A stretch of 64,000 nucleotides of DNA, from assembly GCA_025024175.1 (NCBI GenBank), contig QCXZ01000041.1, forward strand, positions 10,163,786 through 10,227,785. Direction: 5' to 3'. The stretch's first letter is position 1. The number at the start of each line of letters is the position of its first letter. The DNA is from Rhyzopertha dominica (lineage: Eukaryota > Arthropoda > Insecta > Coleoptera > Bostrichidae). This document shows, in pieces, positions 22,761 to 33,957 of the stretch. The notes beneath the pieces are model-generated. The model had not been told where the DNA came from, ran no database searches, and saw nothing but the letters and a program-made list of their open reading frames with translations. The position numbers and the translations under genes were made by a program.

Positions 22761-22774
22761 CTGGTCCCATAACC
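22761..22774 (-). other. copia primer binding site
   Basis: GGTTATGGGACCAG on the minus strand, directly inside the 5' LTR. It matches the internal (anticodon-arm) region of initiator tRNA-Met used by copia, with one difference from the sequence I recall (GGTTATGGGCCCAG). Confidence 0.7.
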
Positions 22775-23022
22775 TGTTAATGGGTTTGAATAAAACGTAC
22801 AGTGGAGTGACAATGAAGTATAATAGAAACTAAAAGAACGGTACAAAAGCAAAAGAAAGCAACAAGTGTACGCGCAGCAACAACGTTATATAGGCAAGGC
22901 GTATGCGGCGACTATTGACTGTTACATATGATGAGACAAATGACAGACAGAATCAAAGCGGTACACTGCAAAACTAAAACTACATTCTAAAGAGAAAAGC
23001 AATCCCGAATACAATATTAACA
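22775..23022 (-). repeat. copia 5' LTR
   Basis: 248 bp, nearly identical to 15126-15373; followed by the ATAAT target duplication at 23023-23027. Confidence 0.95.
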
Positions 23023-23027
23023 ATAAT

Positions 23028-24990
23028 TAAGTTCATGTGACATCATGGTTTTAAATTGTTTCTCCTATAGAGCGACTGCGACTAATATCAGAACCAGTGT
23101 GAAACTGATAGCGAAACAAGCTATCTAGAAATTTTTAACACATTTTGTACATAAATAATTACATGAGTATGATTTTATTTTACTTACTCTTATACAGCAA
23201 TATCATTTTAATTTTTAAAGTTATTTACATAATGCATTTAATTAATATTATATTCCATCTACTTCTTGAAGAGCAAAGAAGCCTTTGTTCAATGTGTTAA
23301 GTGAAAGTTGGCTATCAGAAATATCAGAACTAAATGATCTAGTCCAGGTGAGCATGTTAAGTGTCTTTTTTGGTTTGAAGGCTTCCGTGGTTGTTGTCGA
23401 TGAAATGTTGTTTTCCAGGCTGGTTCCCACGGTCAATGTTAAGTGCTTGTCAGTCTTATGAAGCAGATTATGCAAATCTGCCTACACTTTTTAAATTTAA
23501 TAATTTCTTGTACAGTTGTTATTAGAATGCTGCCACATTCTAAATAATTTTGTCTGTTTTATGTAGCAATTTTTGTTGTTGCAAAAGATTATTTTTTCAT
23601 ATTTTTAAGTTGTCATAGAGAAATACAAAGTATAGTGATAGAAGGAACAAATTACATACTAAGCATAAAATATACCAGTTCCTTTACTAGTGTGTAGGGG
23701 GTCATAACAGGGTTGTCTAGTGTCCTAGATATGTTTAGTACCCACATTTTTAAAGTAAGTTCCCATGTGATGAAATGAATGAAAATGAAAGTATATCTGA
23801 AAATTAGCATAGTCTAAAGTTTTGTTCAATAATGAGATCAAGTTTTACAGTAAACTGTATCTGCAAACTTTCTGATTTGGGTATTGGGGCTACACATACC
23901 TTTGGAATGTTGAATAAAATATTACTAATTTATCCCTTAGCTTAAACAAATTTTGTTAGTTAAAATTTAATTTCCAGTTTTAGGTAAAATAGAAAAAATG
24001 TAATACTAAACTTTGATAGTAGCTACAGATTTATTTTTTTAGCTTTATCTATTATGTTTGTAAATCAAATTGAATAAGATCAAATATCATTTAAAAATGT
24101 ATATTTGCTAAAAAGTACAGAGAAAATACAAAACATTTCAGCACCAAAATTCATATATTCAGTTAATAAAGTCTTAAACCTAATAATGCCTCTGATGATA
24201 ATGGCACAGTATAAAAAGTTAATGTTTTTTGTGACCACACTACAAATTGACATTTTATTATAAAACATGTTTACAAACACATAAATGCATATAGGAACGT
24301 TAATCTCTCTTAGAAACAATGCAATAAATTATTAGCAAATATATGATGTGAACTGAATGAGATTCTTGTTAAAGCTAAGTATACACTACATTTGACTCAC
24401 AGTAAGTATTTAATTTGGGTAGCAAAATCACTAATGTGGTTTGTGTCTAAAGTTTCAGTANGANATGAGAATGGAAAGTTTTTTGTTTTCACATTTGGCT
24501 TCAAATAATTCACTATAACATGCTGCAAGAGTGCTTATAAAATTTAGTTCGGGAAATTGTACTCATAACTCACACCTTACAAAGATTTAGATATAGTAAG
24601 TAATTCGTTACATCAAGTTTGCAATTGATACTAGTTTCTTGTAACTTTATTTATTATCAAAGTAATTCCCGATAATAATCTGCCAATTTTAAGAAAATAA
24701 AGAAATAGTGCTGTGTGTTAATGCTGAAAATTGTGAATAGCTTCCATAGCTTTAGATACATTTCTAGATAATTTAAAATAAATAAATTAGCACAATCACT
24801 GTAGAGCCAGTGAGTTGTATTTAAAGAGAAACGCATTCATTTAAAGCCATTCATAATTATCAGTGCAGTGACACAATCTTTAGGAACAAAACTACTGAAC
24901 ATAAAATATGATAAGCAAAGAAATTTATTATAAGTACCTGTAAATCTTGGGGATAAAAGAATGCTGAAAATGAGCTTTCAATAGACCATC
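23028..24990. other. AT-rich region without recognised gene
   Basis: No exon, RNA or element was recognised on either strand. Two N calls lie near 24461. Short frames (23248-23475 minus, 24080-24319 minus) carry no known motif. Confidence 0.4.
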
Positions 24991-24999
24991 ATTATAGCT

Positions 25000-25990
25000 T
25001 TCAAAATGAACTCCCTCGATCATTCAGTTCAGTATAAGTATCAGAAATATGTAGATACCTTTCCAAACCCTGAGAAAAAAGTTTTGTCAGTAGATGTATG
25101 CTAAACACGTACAGAATCATAAGAAACAAAAAAAATATGGATGAGGATGGACTGTTTGGAAAAGTGCTGCCAGTAAAACATTGGCTCATTCTGGGAAAAA
25201 TTTTTTGCAAAGAGAGTATTATGTTCATGCCATGTTTGAATGCCACTGGAATCCATAAGCTTAAACAGTTGGTTTTAGCTAAAAGTTTTAAACCACAGGC
25301 CTTGGGAAAATTCGATATTTCAGTTTATTGTAAACGACAGATTCGAGCTTGGGTCGCAAAAGTAATATTTAGCGAGTGGTTCCACAGTGAGTTTGTGCCA
25401 ATGAGCCCAAAGGCAGTTTTACTATTAGACAAAATTCCAACACATCCTGCCAAGTTATCCAATAACGATAACCAAATTTGTGTTTTGTGTTTATCTCCAA
25501 ATTATACGCCATTGTTACCTTTAAAATAAAGAAAATGAAGAACAGGAATATGGGCGCAATGAACCATCTGATATGATTTTAACCGATGATGGCATTATCC
25601 ATGAACAACTTGATGACATTGGTAGTGACTCTAATGACAAAGAACGTGTTGATTTGGTGTTGGTGAAACACACAGAAGCTGTGTTAGCAACTGATAAATG
25701 TATATTAAGAACAACTCAAAATCATATATCTGATAATCAATTTGCCTTGCTTAATAAACTTCGAGGTCAGGATTTGAGTGATGAAAGGGAAAGTATGAAA
25801 CAAAGAAAATTACAAATTTCTTTGCCAATGCTACCGATTGTTTTTTCATTGTTTGTGTTTTTTCTTCTTTAGATAAAAGCTGTTACTATTTGAGCTTTTA
25901 ATGTAGGTACATCTATGTACTTACTACAACAAATAAAAAATTAGTAAGATAATGTTTGAATTTTTTAGATAATCCGAATGACTCGGTAAT
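25000..25990 (+). pseudogene. pogo/Tigger-type (jerky-like) transposase fragment
   Basis: The frame at 25098-25529 gives NMDEDGLFGKVLP (first catalytic Asp region), then FMPCLNATGIHKLKQLVLAK, FSEWFHSEFVP, and VLLLDKIPTHPAKLS (second Asp) with LCLSPNYTPLLPL. This is the DDE core of pogo/Tigger/jerky transposases; the third acidic block is lost at a stop. A second frame (25573-25872) holds an acidic C-terminal tail. The N-terminal HTH region is missing. Near 25965-26005, GATAATCCGAATGACTCGG resembles a pogo-type end. Truncated and frameshifted. Confidence 0.72.
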
Positions 25991-26224
25991 CCCAATATTC
26001 CCTTCCAACAGGGTGTTTCAATTAAAGAATTTGCACTGTACAAAGATGAATATCTTGAGACCTACCTTCAGTAACTGAAGATTAGTAATAGCACAGAATT
26101 CTTGTAATAGACTAACAAATTGAACCACACAAATTAAAAAATAAATCAAATTCCAACAAAAAACTTTCNATTCCACCCACACTATTCAACCTAGAACACA
26201 TCCCCACGAATACTTAATCTTACC
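25991..26224 (-). other. Probable 3' UTR/flank of the calumenin gene
   Basis: Sequence between the calumenin stop and the pogo relic. CAGGGTGTTTCAATTAAAG near 26010 resembles a transposon terminus. No clear minus-strand AATAAA was found close to the stop; ATTAAA near 25895 is a candidate polyadenylation signal. Confidence 0.35.
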
Positions 26225-26963
26225 CTAAAATTCATCGTGCCTAGTTAATGCTTCTCCAAAATCCGTTGCCTGCGACCCGACGAACAAATCATACTTATTC
26301 AAAATCTCCTCTTTGGTTAACTGCTGGTCAGCATCGGAATCAGCCTCATAAATAAGATGACGAGCCTCTGCTTCCGCATGATCGAAATCTGGGGGAAGAA
26401 TCCAGTTCTTCACCTCCTCAGTATCCATGAACCCATCACCATCTTTGTCACGGTAAATATTGAACTGTTCACGTTCACTCTTCACCCATTCGGGTTCTTC
26501 CTCGTTGTCGTCGCCCTTGTACATATCTCCGATGTATTCCCTGAGAGAAATCTTGCCGTCCTTGTCCTTGTCAATATCTTCCATGGTTTCTAAGACGACG
26601 ATGTCACGCATGTGGTCAGTTTCTTCAGGGTGCAGGAAAGCGGCGAATTCTTCTTTAGTTAAGATGTCGTCTTTGTTTGAGTCTGCGACCGACCACCGAC
26701 GACGGTCCCGCTTTAGCATGCTCTTGTACGAGAAGCTGGCGTCATCGTCGCTTTGTGAAGTGTCCATGTTGTCGAGGAAACCATAAACCAGCTTCCTGTA
26801 CTCATCCCAGGTGATGGTTTCGTTGTTTTCTGGGTTGTGTTGCTTCCATTGGCGGTCCACGTCTTCCATGATGTACCGTTTTTGGGTATAACGTATCCAG
26901 TCTTTCAACTCTTCTTGGGAGACTACTCCATCTTTATTGCTGTCAATCTTGTCTACAATTATC
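26225..26963 (-). CDS. scf: Calumenin-like ER calcium-binding protein, exon with EF-hands
   Basis: Calumenin/supercoiling-factor proteins are CREC-family EF-hand proteins of the secretory pathway lumen. The exon starts at a good acceptor (ACACTTTCAG on the minus strand) and runs to a stop at 26225-26227. Six EF-hand positions follow in order: [16 protein letters not shown]; a degenerate [78 protein letters not shown]. The second lacks the usual acidic ligands. The C-terminus is HDEF, the ER-retention variant typical of calumenins. With exon 1 the product is 319 residues, against 315 in human calumenin. No damage is seen. Confidence 0.95.
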
Positions 26964-27394
26964 CTGAAAGTGTTGTGAACATAATTATCACACTTGTCTG
27001 TCACTTTCCATGTTACACATATATTTTTGATAAAGCACAAATGAATCGTCTAGTTTCAAAAGCAGGCATCTGCACGACTTGGTACCTAGTGGCAGTATGA
27101 TCTATGCATTAAAGCATCTTAATTAATTTTATTTTAATGATGTTTCCGAATCCTTCCACGATGTCATAAACATTAGTCTTCATCAAAATATTTAACTTAT
27201 ATATATATGTGATCTCAGCTGATTCTTTACTGATTTGATAACACGTCTCGAGGTGTATAAAAATTCAAGTCGATATATTAGACAATATGAATGGAAATCA
27301 ACTAAAATTTTTGCAGCTGTACTTCATAAATTTGCAACAGTGTATGCCCTCATTCTCAAAGTCACATGCATAGCCACCTAATTCCATTGCTTAC
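26964..27394 (-). other. Calumenin intron
   Basis: A 431-bp GT-AG intron (minus strand donor GTAAGC, acceptor TTTCAG). It splits a Gly codon (GG|G), so the phase fits on both sides. No element recognised inside. Confidence 0.9.
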
Positions 27395-27615
27395 CCTAAT
27401 CTTCGCCTACTTTCCTCAGGAGGAAGAGTATCGAAAGTTTTAGCTTCTTCTCCAAGAAAGGCCTCATGGTCATACTGCGTATTGTGGTGTTCGTTCTGGA
27501 AGTGTTCTTGTTCGCTCAATTCCCTGTCGTATACACGATCTTTGTTTTCTTCTGGTTTTGGCACGGCCACGACAACAAGTGCAAGCAACAGCAATACAAT
27601 GCTTTGGTTCATCAT
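27395..27615 (-). CDS. scf: Calumenin-like protein, first coding exon (signal peptide)
   Basis: The minus-strand ATG at 27615 opens [19 protein letters not shown], a signal peptide. Next come [20 protein letters not shown] and [20 protein letters not shown], closely matching the calumenin N-terminus ([27 protein letters not shown]). It ends at a GTAAGC donor with two bases of a Gly codon, in phase with 26963. The start is supported by the signal peptide beginning at the first Met; a second Met follows at residue 2. Confidence 0.95.
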
Positions 27616-27763
27616 TATACGCCTGACCTAGAACAGAAATGCATTCAATTCGATTAGAATGGAGTAGGAAGAAAGGCCGCCTACATGCCCTAATTTAAAG
27701 CATCAAACAAACTTTGTAAATAAAATTATAAGTGAAAGTAGGACAGGATATGCAAGAACTTAC

Positions 27764-27860
27764 CAGATTATTAAAATTAGGGGTCTTTAGCTTGCACTAT
27801 ATGTAATAAACTGTTAAGAAGACGTCTTCCAACTCATCAGACTGCTTTGCGCAACTCCAC
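27764..27860 (-). other. Candidate 5' UTR exon of the calumenin gene
   Basis: A strong minus-strand donor (CTG|GTAAGTTC, boundary at 27764) lies 140 bases upstream of the coding exon. An acceptor is available just upstream of the ATG (CTGTTCTAG or GGTCAG, 27621-27632). This suggests a leader exon with an intron in the 5' UTR. The exon's 5' limit is a guess. A TATATAC run near 27978-27985 is too far to be a sure TATA box. Confidence 0.4.
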
Positions 27861-30246
27861 CAAGTTTAAACACTTCCGATAACAGCTGTTATTGTCATTA
27901 AAAAAATAACAAATCCTGACATAAATGCATTCCTATTATTTGACAGACCGCTCGCGATGCTGCCAAATAATGTCGAAAGTATATAAGTTTTCGACTTTCA
28001 TTTAAGTAAGTTGGTTTTGTGATAACTATTTCAATACTGTAATGATTACATCTAAATGAATTCCATATTTAATAATTATATCAAAAGAAATTTTGATGCA
28101 ACCTGGTAAAAATGTTCGAAAGCTTTCTTAATAATTTTGGACTCTGCTAACATTGTTTTGTGGTGTGGTCAATGGTCATTATTTAAACATCGACGATGTC
28201 GTGTTCATACTGTTAATACGATATTGAACTAGTAATATATATGCACAGTTTTTTATAAATATTGTAGCTGCGGTAGATAGAAATACTGTATTTCTATCTT
28301 GTTGAAATATATTTGACAACGCTGCCAGCATACAGAATCCTGTACATTGTATAAAACTGAACCTGCTCCACATACTTCTGCCAATAGAGTGCGCACGTAC
28401 ACTATAGTGGACTTTTTGAATTAATTTAATATTTAATAATATTATTATTTGCTTAGATGCTTAGAACATTTAAGACTGTAGGACATTTTTTATTTATATA
28501 TGATACGTTACGGCAAAGCGCAGAAATACGTTATTCTGCAAATTATCTAGGTAGATAATGCTGCAGATTAACTCATAAACATCATACAAAATTTCGGGCA
28601 TGTTTCTGAAACGTGTTATTATAGGCAATTTTCATGTACATTTCATTCCAAAAAGAATATTTTTGGAATACTTCAATATAGCTGCAAATATATGTCAATT
28701 TTAATGTTTCTGGCATGTTTTAACATTAACATTTCTGAAAAATCTGATGTGAAAATCTTGGAAACGTTTCGGACGTTTTAAAATAATATTATTACACGTA
28801 TTATAGGTATAGCAGTTTACCTATTAAAACGCACACATCAAAATGAAAATCCATGTAAATTATTAAAAGACAAAAATATTTTTTGGAGTAGGTACATTAT
28901 GAAGTATTCCTTTTGAAAGATTATATTCCATCAAAGTCCAAACTTTATCAACTTTATTTACAAACGAATTGGCAAAGCGCTTTCATCTACTAGTAGCCAT
29001 CGTCAGGGCCTTATAAAGTATGGGAAGTACAAAAGAATTTAAATCAAAAGAGATAATTGTCAAACTGGAAACAAGCAGTCTGGACTTTGAAGAAAAAGTA
29101 CCCTGCATGCCAAAACACAAATAAGAATTCAATGAAAAATGAACAAATTAGAATATGGCAACTAAAATTACAAAAATCATTCAAAATTGCAAAATTACCG
29201 TTATCTTTAATTTTGAACTTTCCAAGATTTCTAAAGGATTTCATTTTGAAGAGTTTTTTGCAAACATGTAGATTTTAAAATATTTATTATGTGTTTATAT
29301 GACAATAAATGATTCGCCAACGAAGAAGTTGTAGTAACTATATTATATTTTTATATTTATGATAGTGTTTTATAAGTTCAGTGCTTTTAAATGAAAATTT
29401 TCTTCCCGTTTAACTAATATAAACAGAATTACTATCGTTGCAAAGAAAACTATGTATTCCCGAATTTATGAAATACAATAGGTACCTTACCTGCATAAAT
29501 GATTATAATATTCGCTCCATTCTATGACAGTGTTATTGTGTTTAATAAATTAATAAATTTAAAAGCGAAATCTGAAGTTTAATACCCTGTATCTTTGCTA
29601 ATATTTGCTTTTGGGCTAAAATAAGTTTGGCTAATTTTAACGTTTTTGCACAAAGAATATATGGTTTTACTATATACCATGACTTATGGACCACCCTGTA
29701 TATTTCCGAAATCATCTGCTTTTGGACTGAGGCTATTTGGGTATAAAAGTATAGGTATTATTAAAAGTGTCATTATCCTAGTATTTTTTTGCCTCGCCAT
29801 TTGCAAACGTTGTTTAAGCGGCATCTGTACAGATTTAAACCTTTTGCCTCAAATACGATTTTTTTCCCTGATATTTCAGATAACCCTCTGGGAGGCCCTC
29901 AAAATTGAACTCGAGAGAGCAAAGCCCCAGATATCAGTCATCGTCATCGTCAGGTTCGCGGAATGACGACATTAAGGCTGGGATCCTGAAGAGAGAGAAA
30001 AATATATTCGAGAAGACAACCTATTTTTACAAAACAGCACCACCTAAAAACTACTGAGGTACTAAGGTATTTCTCAAACCAATATACTTAATATTTTTTT
30101 CTGAAATAATTGATAATTGCGAAGTCTACCTTTCAGATTATTTCTAGCCTGAGCTTTTACGAATTTTGGTTATTGTATCACTTAGTTTGCACACGAAAAT
30201 GTCGATTACGAGCTCTCGAATAAGATCGTTTTAAAATATATCGGTG
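27861..30246. other. Intergenic region with a Penelope-like end and possible exon relics
   Basis: Mostly AT-rich and unrecognised. 28920-29010 (minus) is the 3' end of a Penelope-like element with a hammerhead-like core. 29870-30045 (+) is GC-richer than its surroundings and reads SPRYQSSSSSGSRNDDIKAG in one frame, which cannot be joined cleanly to the acceptor before it (see findings). Short TACCCTGTAT-type motifs near 29582 and 29693 resemble insect transposon ends. Confidence 0.4.
28920..29010 (-). mobile_element. Penelope-like element 3' end with hammerhead-like motif
   Basis: On the minus strand CTGACGA (29006-29000) is followed by TGGCTACTAGTAGAT, then GAAA (28984-28981) and GCGCTTTGCC. 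It is closely similar to the Penelope-like 3' end at 11590-11660 in both the motif and the following AAT...AAATAAA...GATTTAACTTTG-like tail. CTAC/GTAG in the middle can form helix II. No coding part was identified with confidence upstream. Confidence 0.5.
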
Positions 30247-30984
30247 TGGGGTATAAGACAACTATTGAAATTGAACAAGACAATCACTTACAATGTTTCT
30301 ATTTTGCTCTACTATCCTAATACAACCATCAGTTATTTAAAAAAATTACATACGAATAGTTTATAACAATTACAAATCTGAAGGGTCCGTTCGTCCTGGT
30401 TTCAATGACTTGCCGAATTCGCGCTTCTTTCCAGCCAATCGTATTCAGTCTGTTGCACATTTGGCATCATTGTATGTCCTTGCCAAGTTTATTTACATGA
30501 TCATATGTTTATGTAAACATAACCTAAACTAATGGGTACTTTAGAGTTGTCGAAAACGGGGGTATTAATACCATTTCTCAGTTTGTAGGCAAAATATCAT
30601 CAGGAAGCATAAGACTGATTCGAGCAGCTTATCGCGTATTGATCACAACATCAAATAACAAATAGCAAAATCTGCGAGTACTATACATAACCAAACACAA
30701 ACACGTGCACTTTCGTCTTTCACTGTCATGCTGTCATTTGTCATTGGTTACGGGCATGTCCGTCAGCTGATTGCCTTTCTCTGTTGTCAAACGTTCGACC
30801 AGTACATACGTCATGATGACGTATGTACTGGCCGCGTTTAAAAAGGGGCGTTGTCTCCCGCCAATTTACAATAATTTTTTTAGGGCATTAAAACTCCACA
30901 GACGAAAGAAATATTTTGGAATTAGCATTAGCATATCTTTAGCTTCACAAAACATATTTTTCCAGAAAAGTGTCTTATACCCCA
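30247..30984. mobile_element. 738-bp TIR element, copy 1
   Basis: It starts TGGGGTATAAGACA and ends with the exact complement (TGTCTTATACCCCA), a 14-bp perfect terminal inverted repeat. The whole unit recurs at 63199-63938 with few differences. It contains a 33-bp palindrome (30799-30831) and an 80-codon frame at 30771 (MPFSVVKRSTSTYVMMTYVL) that is maintained in both copies for about 70 codons. No transposase motif is seen, so this is a non-autonomous element. I see no convincing target duplication. Confidence 0.82.
30799..30831. repeat. Perfect 33-bp palindrome inside the TIR element
   Basis: 16-bp arms (CCAGTACATACGTCAT and its complement) around a single central base. It includes TGACGTAT on one side. 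The same palindrome is present unchanged at 63753-63785 in the second copy. Confidence 0.9.
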
Positions 30985-33907
30985 TTATGGAGTGGTCCTG
31001 TGTTGTAAAATAATTGTGGTTCTCTTTCCATCGTTATCTCTGATGAATTTTTCTTCGCTCTCCAGGATGCCAGCCTTAAGAGCATAGCTCACAGTGTTCT
31101 GCATGAAGCTGGATCAGTGTTAAACATCTTGGGAAGGAATTAGAAAGGTGAAGAAAAACATCAGACAGCACATCACAATGCATAGTTCGTTACGGTAAGA
31201 CGGACGTAAACAAAACACAAAGCAATTGAATATATAGTTTTGGTTCAGTAGTGCCTATTTTGTTGTTTTATTTCCTGCCCTTTTTTATCCTTTCTGGCCT
31301 AAGTAAAAACACGATGCACACTTTTACTTAGTCTCTGTATCGTGGGCAAGACATAATATAATTGCAAACATTGGTAAATAACAGATGATCACATAACTGA
31401 ATTGTCTTAATGGCCGGTCTAAGGCAAATACTAAAATGTTCCTTATTGAATTTATCTTATGTAATTTACGTAAGAAATACTTTAATTCTGCACTGTTAGT
31501 CATTCTGGTGTTGAATGTCGTTCAGCGCACGTCGTGGTCTACCAGTTCAGATATCTGTAAGTAAATTTTATTAATTTACGAATTCCACAGCTAGTAAAAG
31601 CTAAACTAGATAGGTACCATTTCGGCAAAGTTAGACAATTATAGTTTGTAATAGCATTCTTTGAGCACCACCAGCATATTTTTGATTCATTGACCAAACT
31701 TCTGATTATTATATATACTTACTTGTTCAAATCTATTCTTTAATAACTTCATATTATTCTTGCAATGCTCAAATTGATCGTAAAATGCTCCCCAATTTTT
31801 TGCACTATGAGAAATACTTATTTTCTCCAGCTTTTCTTCAAAATGTTGTTTAACCATTAACGCACCTTTCTGAGAGATTTTATTTACTCTTGATTTTTTA
31901 CAAAGAGTGTTTCTTTATTAATTGACTTTAAATTTGTCGGATAGGCAGTCTTGGCTCTAAATCCAATTCACATTTAATCATGTTCATATCACCCCAACAA
32001 TTTTAAACATTATATTGAAGTATTGTTGTTACATAAGTGTTTGTTGACCCCAGCATTGATGGATTGCATAGTTATACAACGCTCGAACCACCTTAAATTC
32101 GCAAAATTAGTCATTTTAGCAATTCGTTGATATCTGGGAGAAGACATCAAGCGTAAGCCTTTTTTGCTAGTCTATTCTAATCTATTATTCCATAATTTCT
32201 TACCTAAACTCAGTTCGACTGAATTCAACCGAACGCGGACATCCATGATCCAGGCAACCATTTCCATTGGCCAATGAAGATCATTAAATTCAATTAAACC
32301 AAGTCAGACATTACAAACCTTGTTCTGATAGACCACTGCAATATTAGATTCAGTATTCATCAAACGCAAACATGTTAAGAGGTGTACAAAATCAGTTCGT
32401 GTCCGAGCAGTACGATTGTTGAGTAGGACCCGTGAGATTCGATCATTCCTGAAGTTAACGAACACACCCATCTTTTCCCAGTTAAACCGGGATATCTACA
32501 ACAGATCGCGGCCACGTTGGCCTAGTGCAATTGCATACTGCGGGTGCTTTGTTAGCTGAAGTGGCATGACTGTGGGGTATTCCCGCTTCCCATATTTTCC
32601 CGCCGTTCGTAATTAGGGGATGGTTTGGAAACTGCAGCCAGTACGGCTCGGGAATTTTACTGCTCCGCTTTATAATCTGTTGGCCTCCTTTCTTTGATCG
32701 CATCATTCATTACTTCCCAATTTTAACTGGTTCACTAATTAATCAAAACTTGAAGTCCCTTTGTCGCGATGGACTCTCGTTGGCGCCTTGGTTTATCACT
32801 AGCACTGTCTACCAAAGGCACGATATCTTCACTCTGTTGTGACGGGGGGCTCTGCAAGGCTAACCGATGAAGATATCTACATGAGGACCCACGCCCATTG
32901 AGAGCCAATACATTAAAATTATTTGTCCTCTTGTCAATCTTATAGGTTTCGTATGCTGGTTTTTTGTGCACTTCAGTTTGCACTCTTTATTTTATGATAT
33001 CACTGGTTATTCATTAATTTAATATTAATTTAAAGTTAGTACCTGCTGTTACCGTGAATTTTGTTTTGTCTTTAAAGGTAAACCAAAATATTACAGTGGT
33101 CCTTAGAATAACCTCTTAAACAAATAGAATAGGTCGTTGGCTAGATTAGTACTGCTTTGTTTTATATTTTATAGGCTATAATTATTGTACTTCTTGAACA
33201 CAAAGATGTTTAGAAACATTTATGTTTTAGACTGCTAACCGTTCATTTATATTTTTAATTTGCCAATGTAATGTTGTTATGGACAATGAGCAGGGAGGAC
33301 AAGGTAAAGTTTCTGTAAAGCGAACAGAAGGTTTCCCTTCTTCAGCTTACACGTGTGTGATCCAGCGTTGTCCTAAAATTGATATCTGTAAATATATGGA
33401 TCACCGGCGTCCTCTGTTAAAATAATAAACTAATTTTTGTTATTGAGCCAATGAAGAAAAATTTAGATGTAGGTTAATTAAAATATTTGTATCTACCACC
33501 ATCAATTGTTAATTAATTATTATGATTAATTATTGTAGTTAATAAATAAACTAATAAAGCGGCATCTACACAAAATTGGTAATATTATTTTGTCTGATGA
33601 GTACTGACAAATGTTATAGAAATAATCAAATAACGTTCATTGTACAGACACTAATACGATGTTCAAAAGTTTTTGCTTGTATCTTGTATATTACCCAAAC
33701 TTGATTTTCACATTTCTCGTCTTTCCTTTGCGTAGAAGAGGGAAACCATGCAAAAAAGAAAACAATGTGCCGGGCCGTTTCCTAAGGCTATAATAACTTA
33801 CAAAGCTGGTCTTCTCGTCTTATTTTTAAAACGTTAGAAGCGTGCAACCAAATGACACCTTAGTTTTTAAATATATTATTGTTTACCAGTGATTTCTATA
33901 TGTTCAG
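30985..33907. other. Region without confirmed gene
   Basis: 31066-31143 (+) could be a terminal exon (after acceptor TCGCTCTCCAG, reading DASLKSIAHSVLHEAGSVLN to a stop). The minus strand over the same bases reads YALKAGILESEEKFIRDNDG. Neither is firm. 32490-32980 has an open minus frame of 82 codons of unknown family and is somewhat GC-richer. The rest is AT-rich with nothing recognised. Confidence 0.35.
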
Positions 33908-33957
33908 GCTGCAACAAAGAAACGCCCAGCATCTGCCACCGAAGCAGATATCAAGAA
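33908..33957 (+). other. Candidate 50-bp exon of an unidentified gene
   Basis: The acceptor TATATGTTCAG ends at 33907 and a donor-like GTATGT begins at 33958. Between them the phase-0 reading is AATKKRPASATEADIKK. The segment is about 50% GC inside a strongly AT-rich region. No neighbouring exon was found, so gene identity is unknown and this may be chance. Confidence 0.3.

Larger units (their letters stand above)
15126..23022 (-). mobile_element. Ty1/copia LTR retrotransposon, carrying a nested LTR element
   Basis: Two 248-bp LTRs (15126-15373 and 22775-23022) are nearly identical and begin and end TG...CA. They are flanked by perfect 5-bp duplications ATAAT (15121-15125 and 23023-23027). 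A primer binding site next to the 5' LTR (minus strand 22774-22761, GGTTATGGGACCAG) matches the copia-style use of the initiator tRNA-Met anticodon arm. A polypurine tract (AAGTGGGAG) abuts the 3' LTR. Without the nested element at 19287-22619 and its 4-bp duplication, the element is about 4.56 kb, a normal copia size. The near-identical LTRs imply a recent insertion. Confidence 0.95.

Noticed and set aside
31066..31143. Terminal exon on the plus strand (DASLKSIAHSVLHEAGSVLN to stop)
   Set aside because: The acceptor is good, but no upstream exon was found and the opposite strand offers a competing reading with a relative nearby, so it is kept only as a remark.
32482..32983. Two minus-strand frames of 74 and 82 codons in a GC-richer patch
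   Set aside because: No domain, no splice sites in phase and no conserved motif that I can name, so no gene is called.
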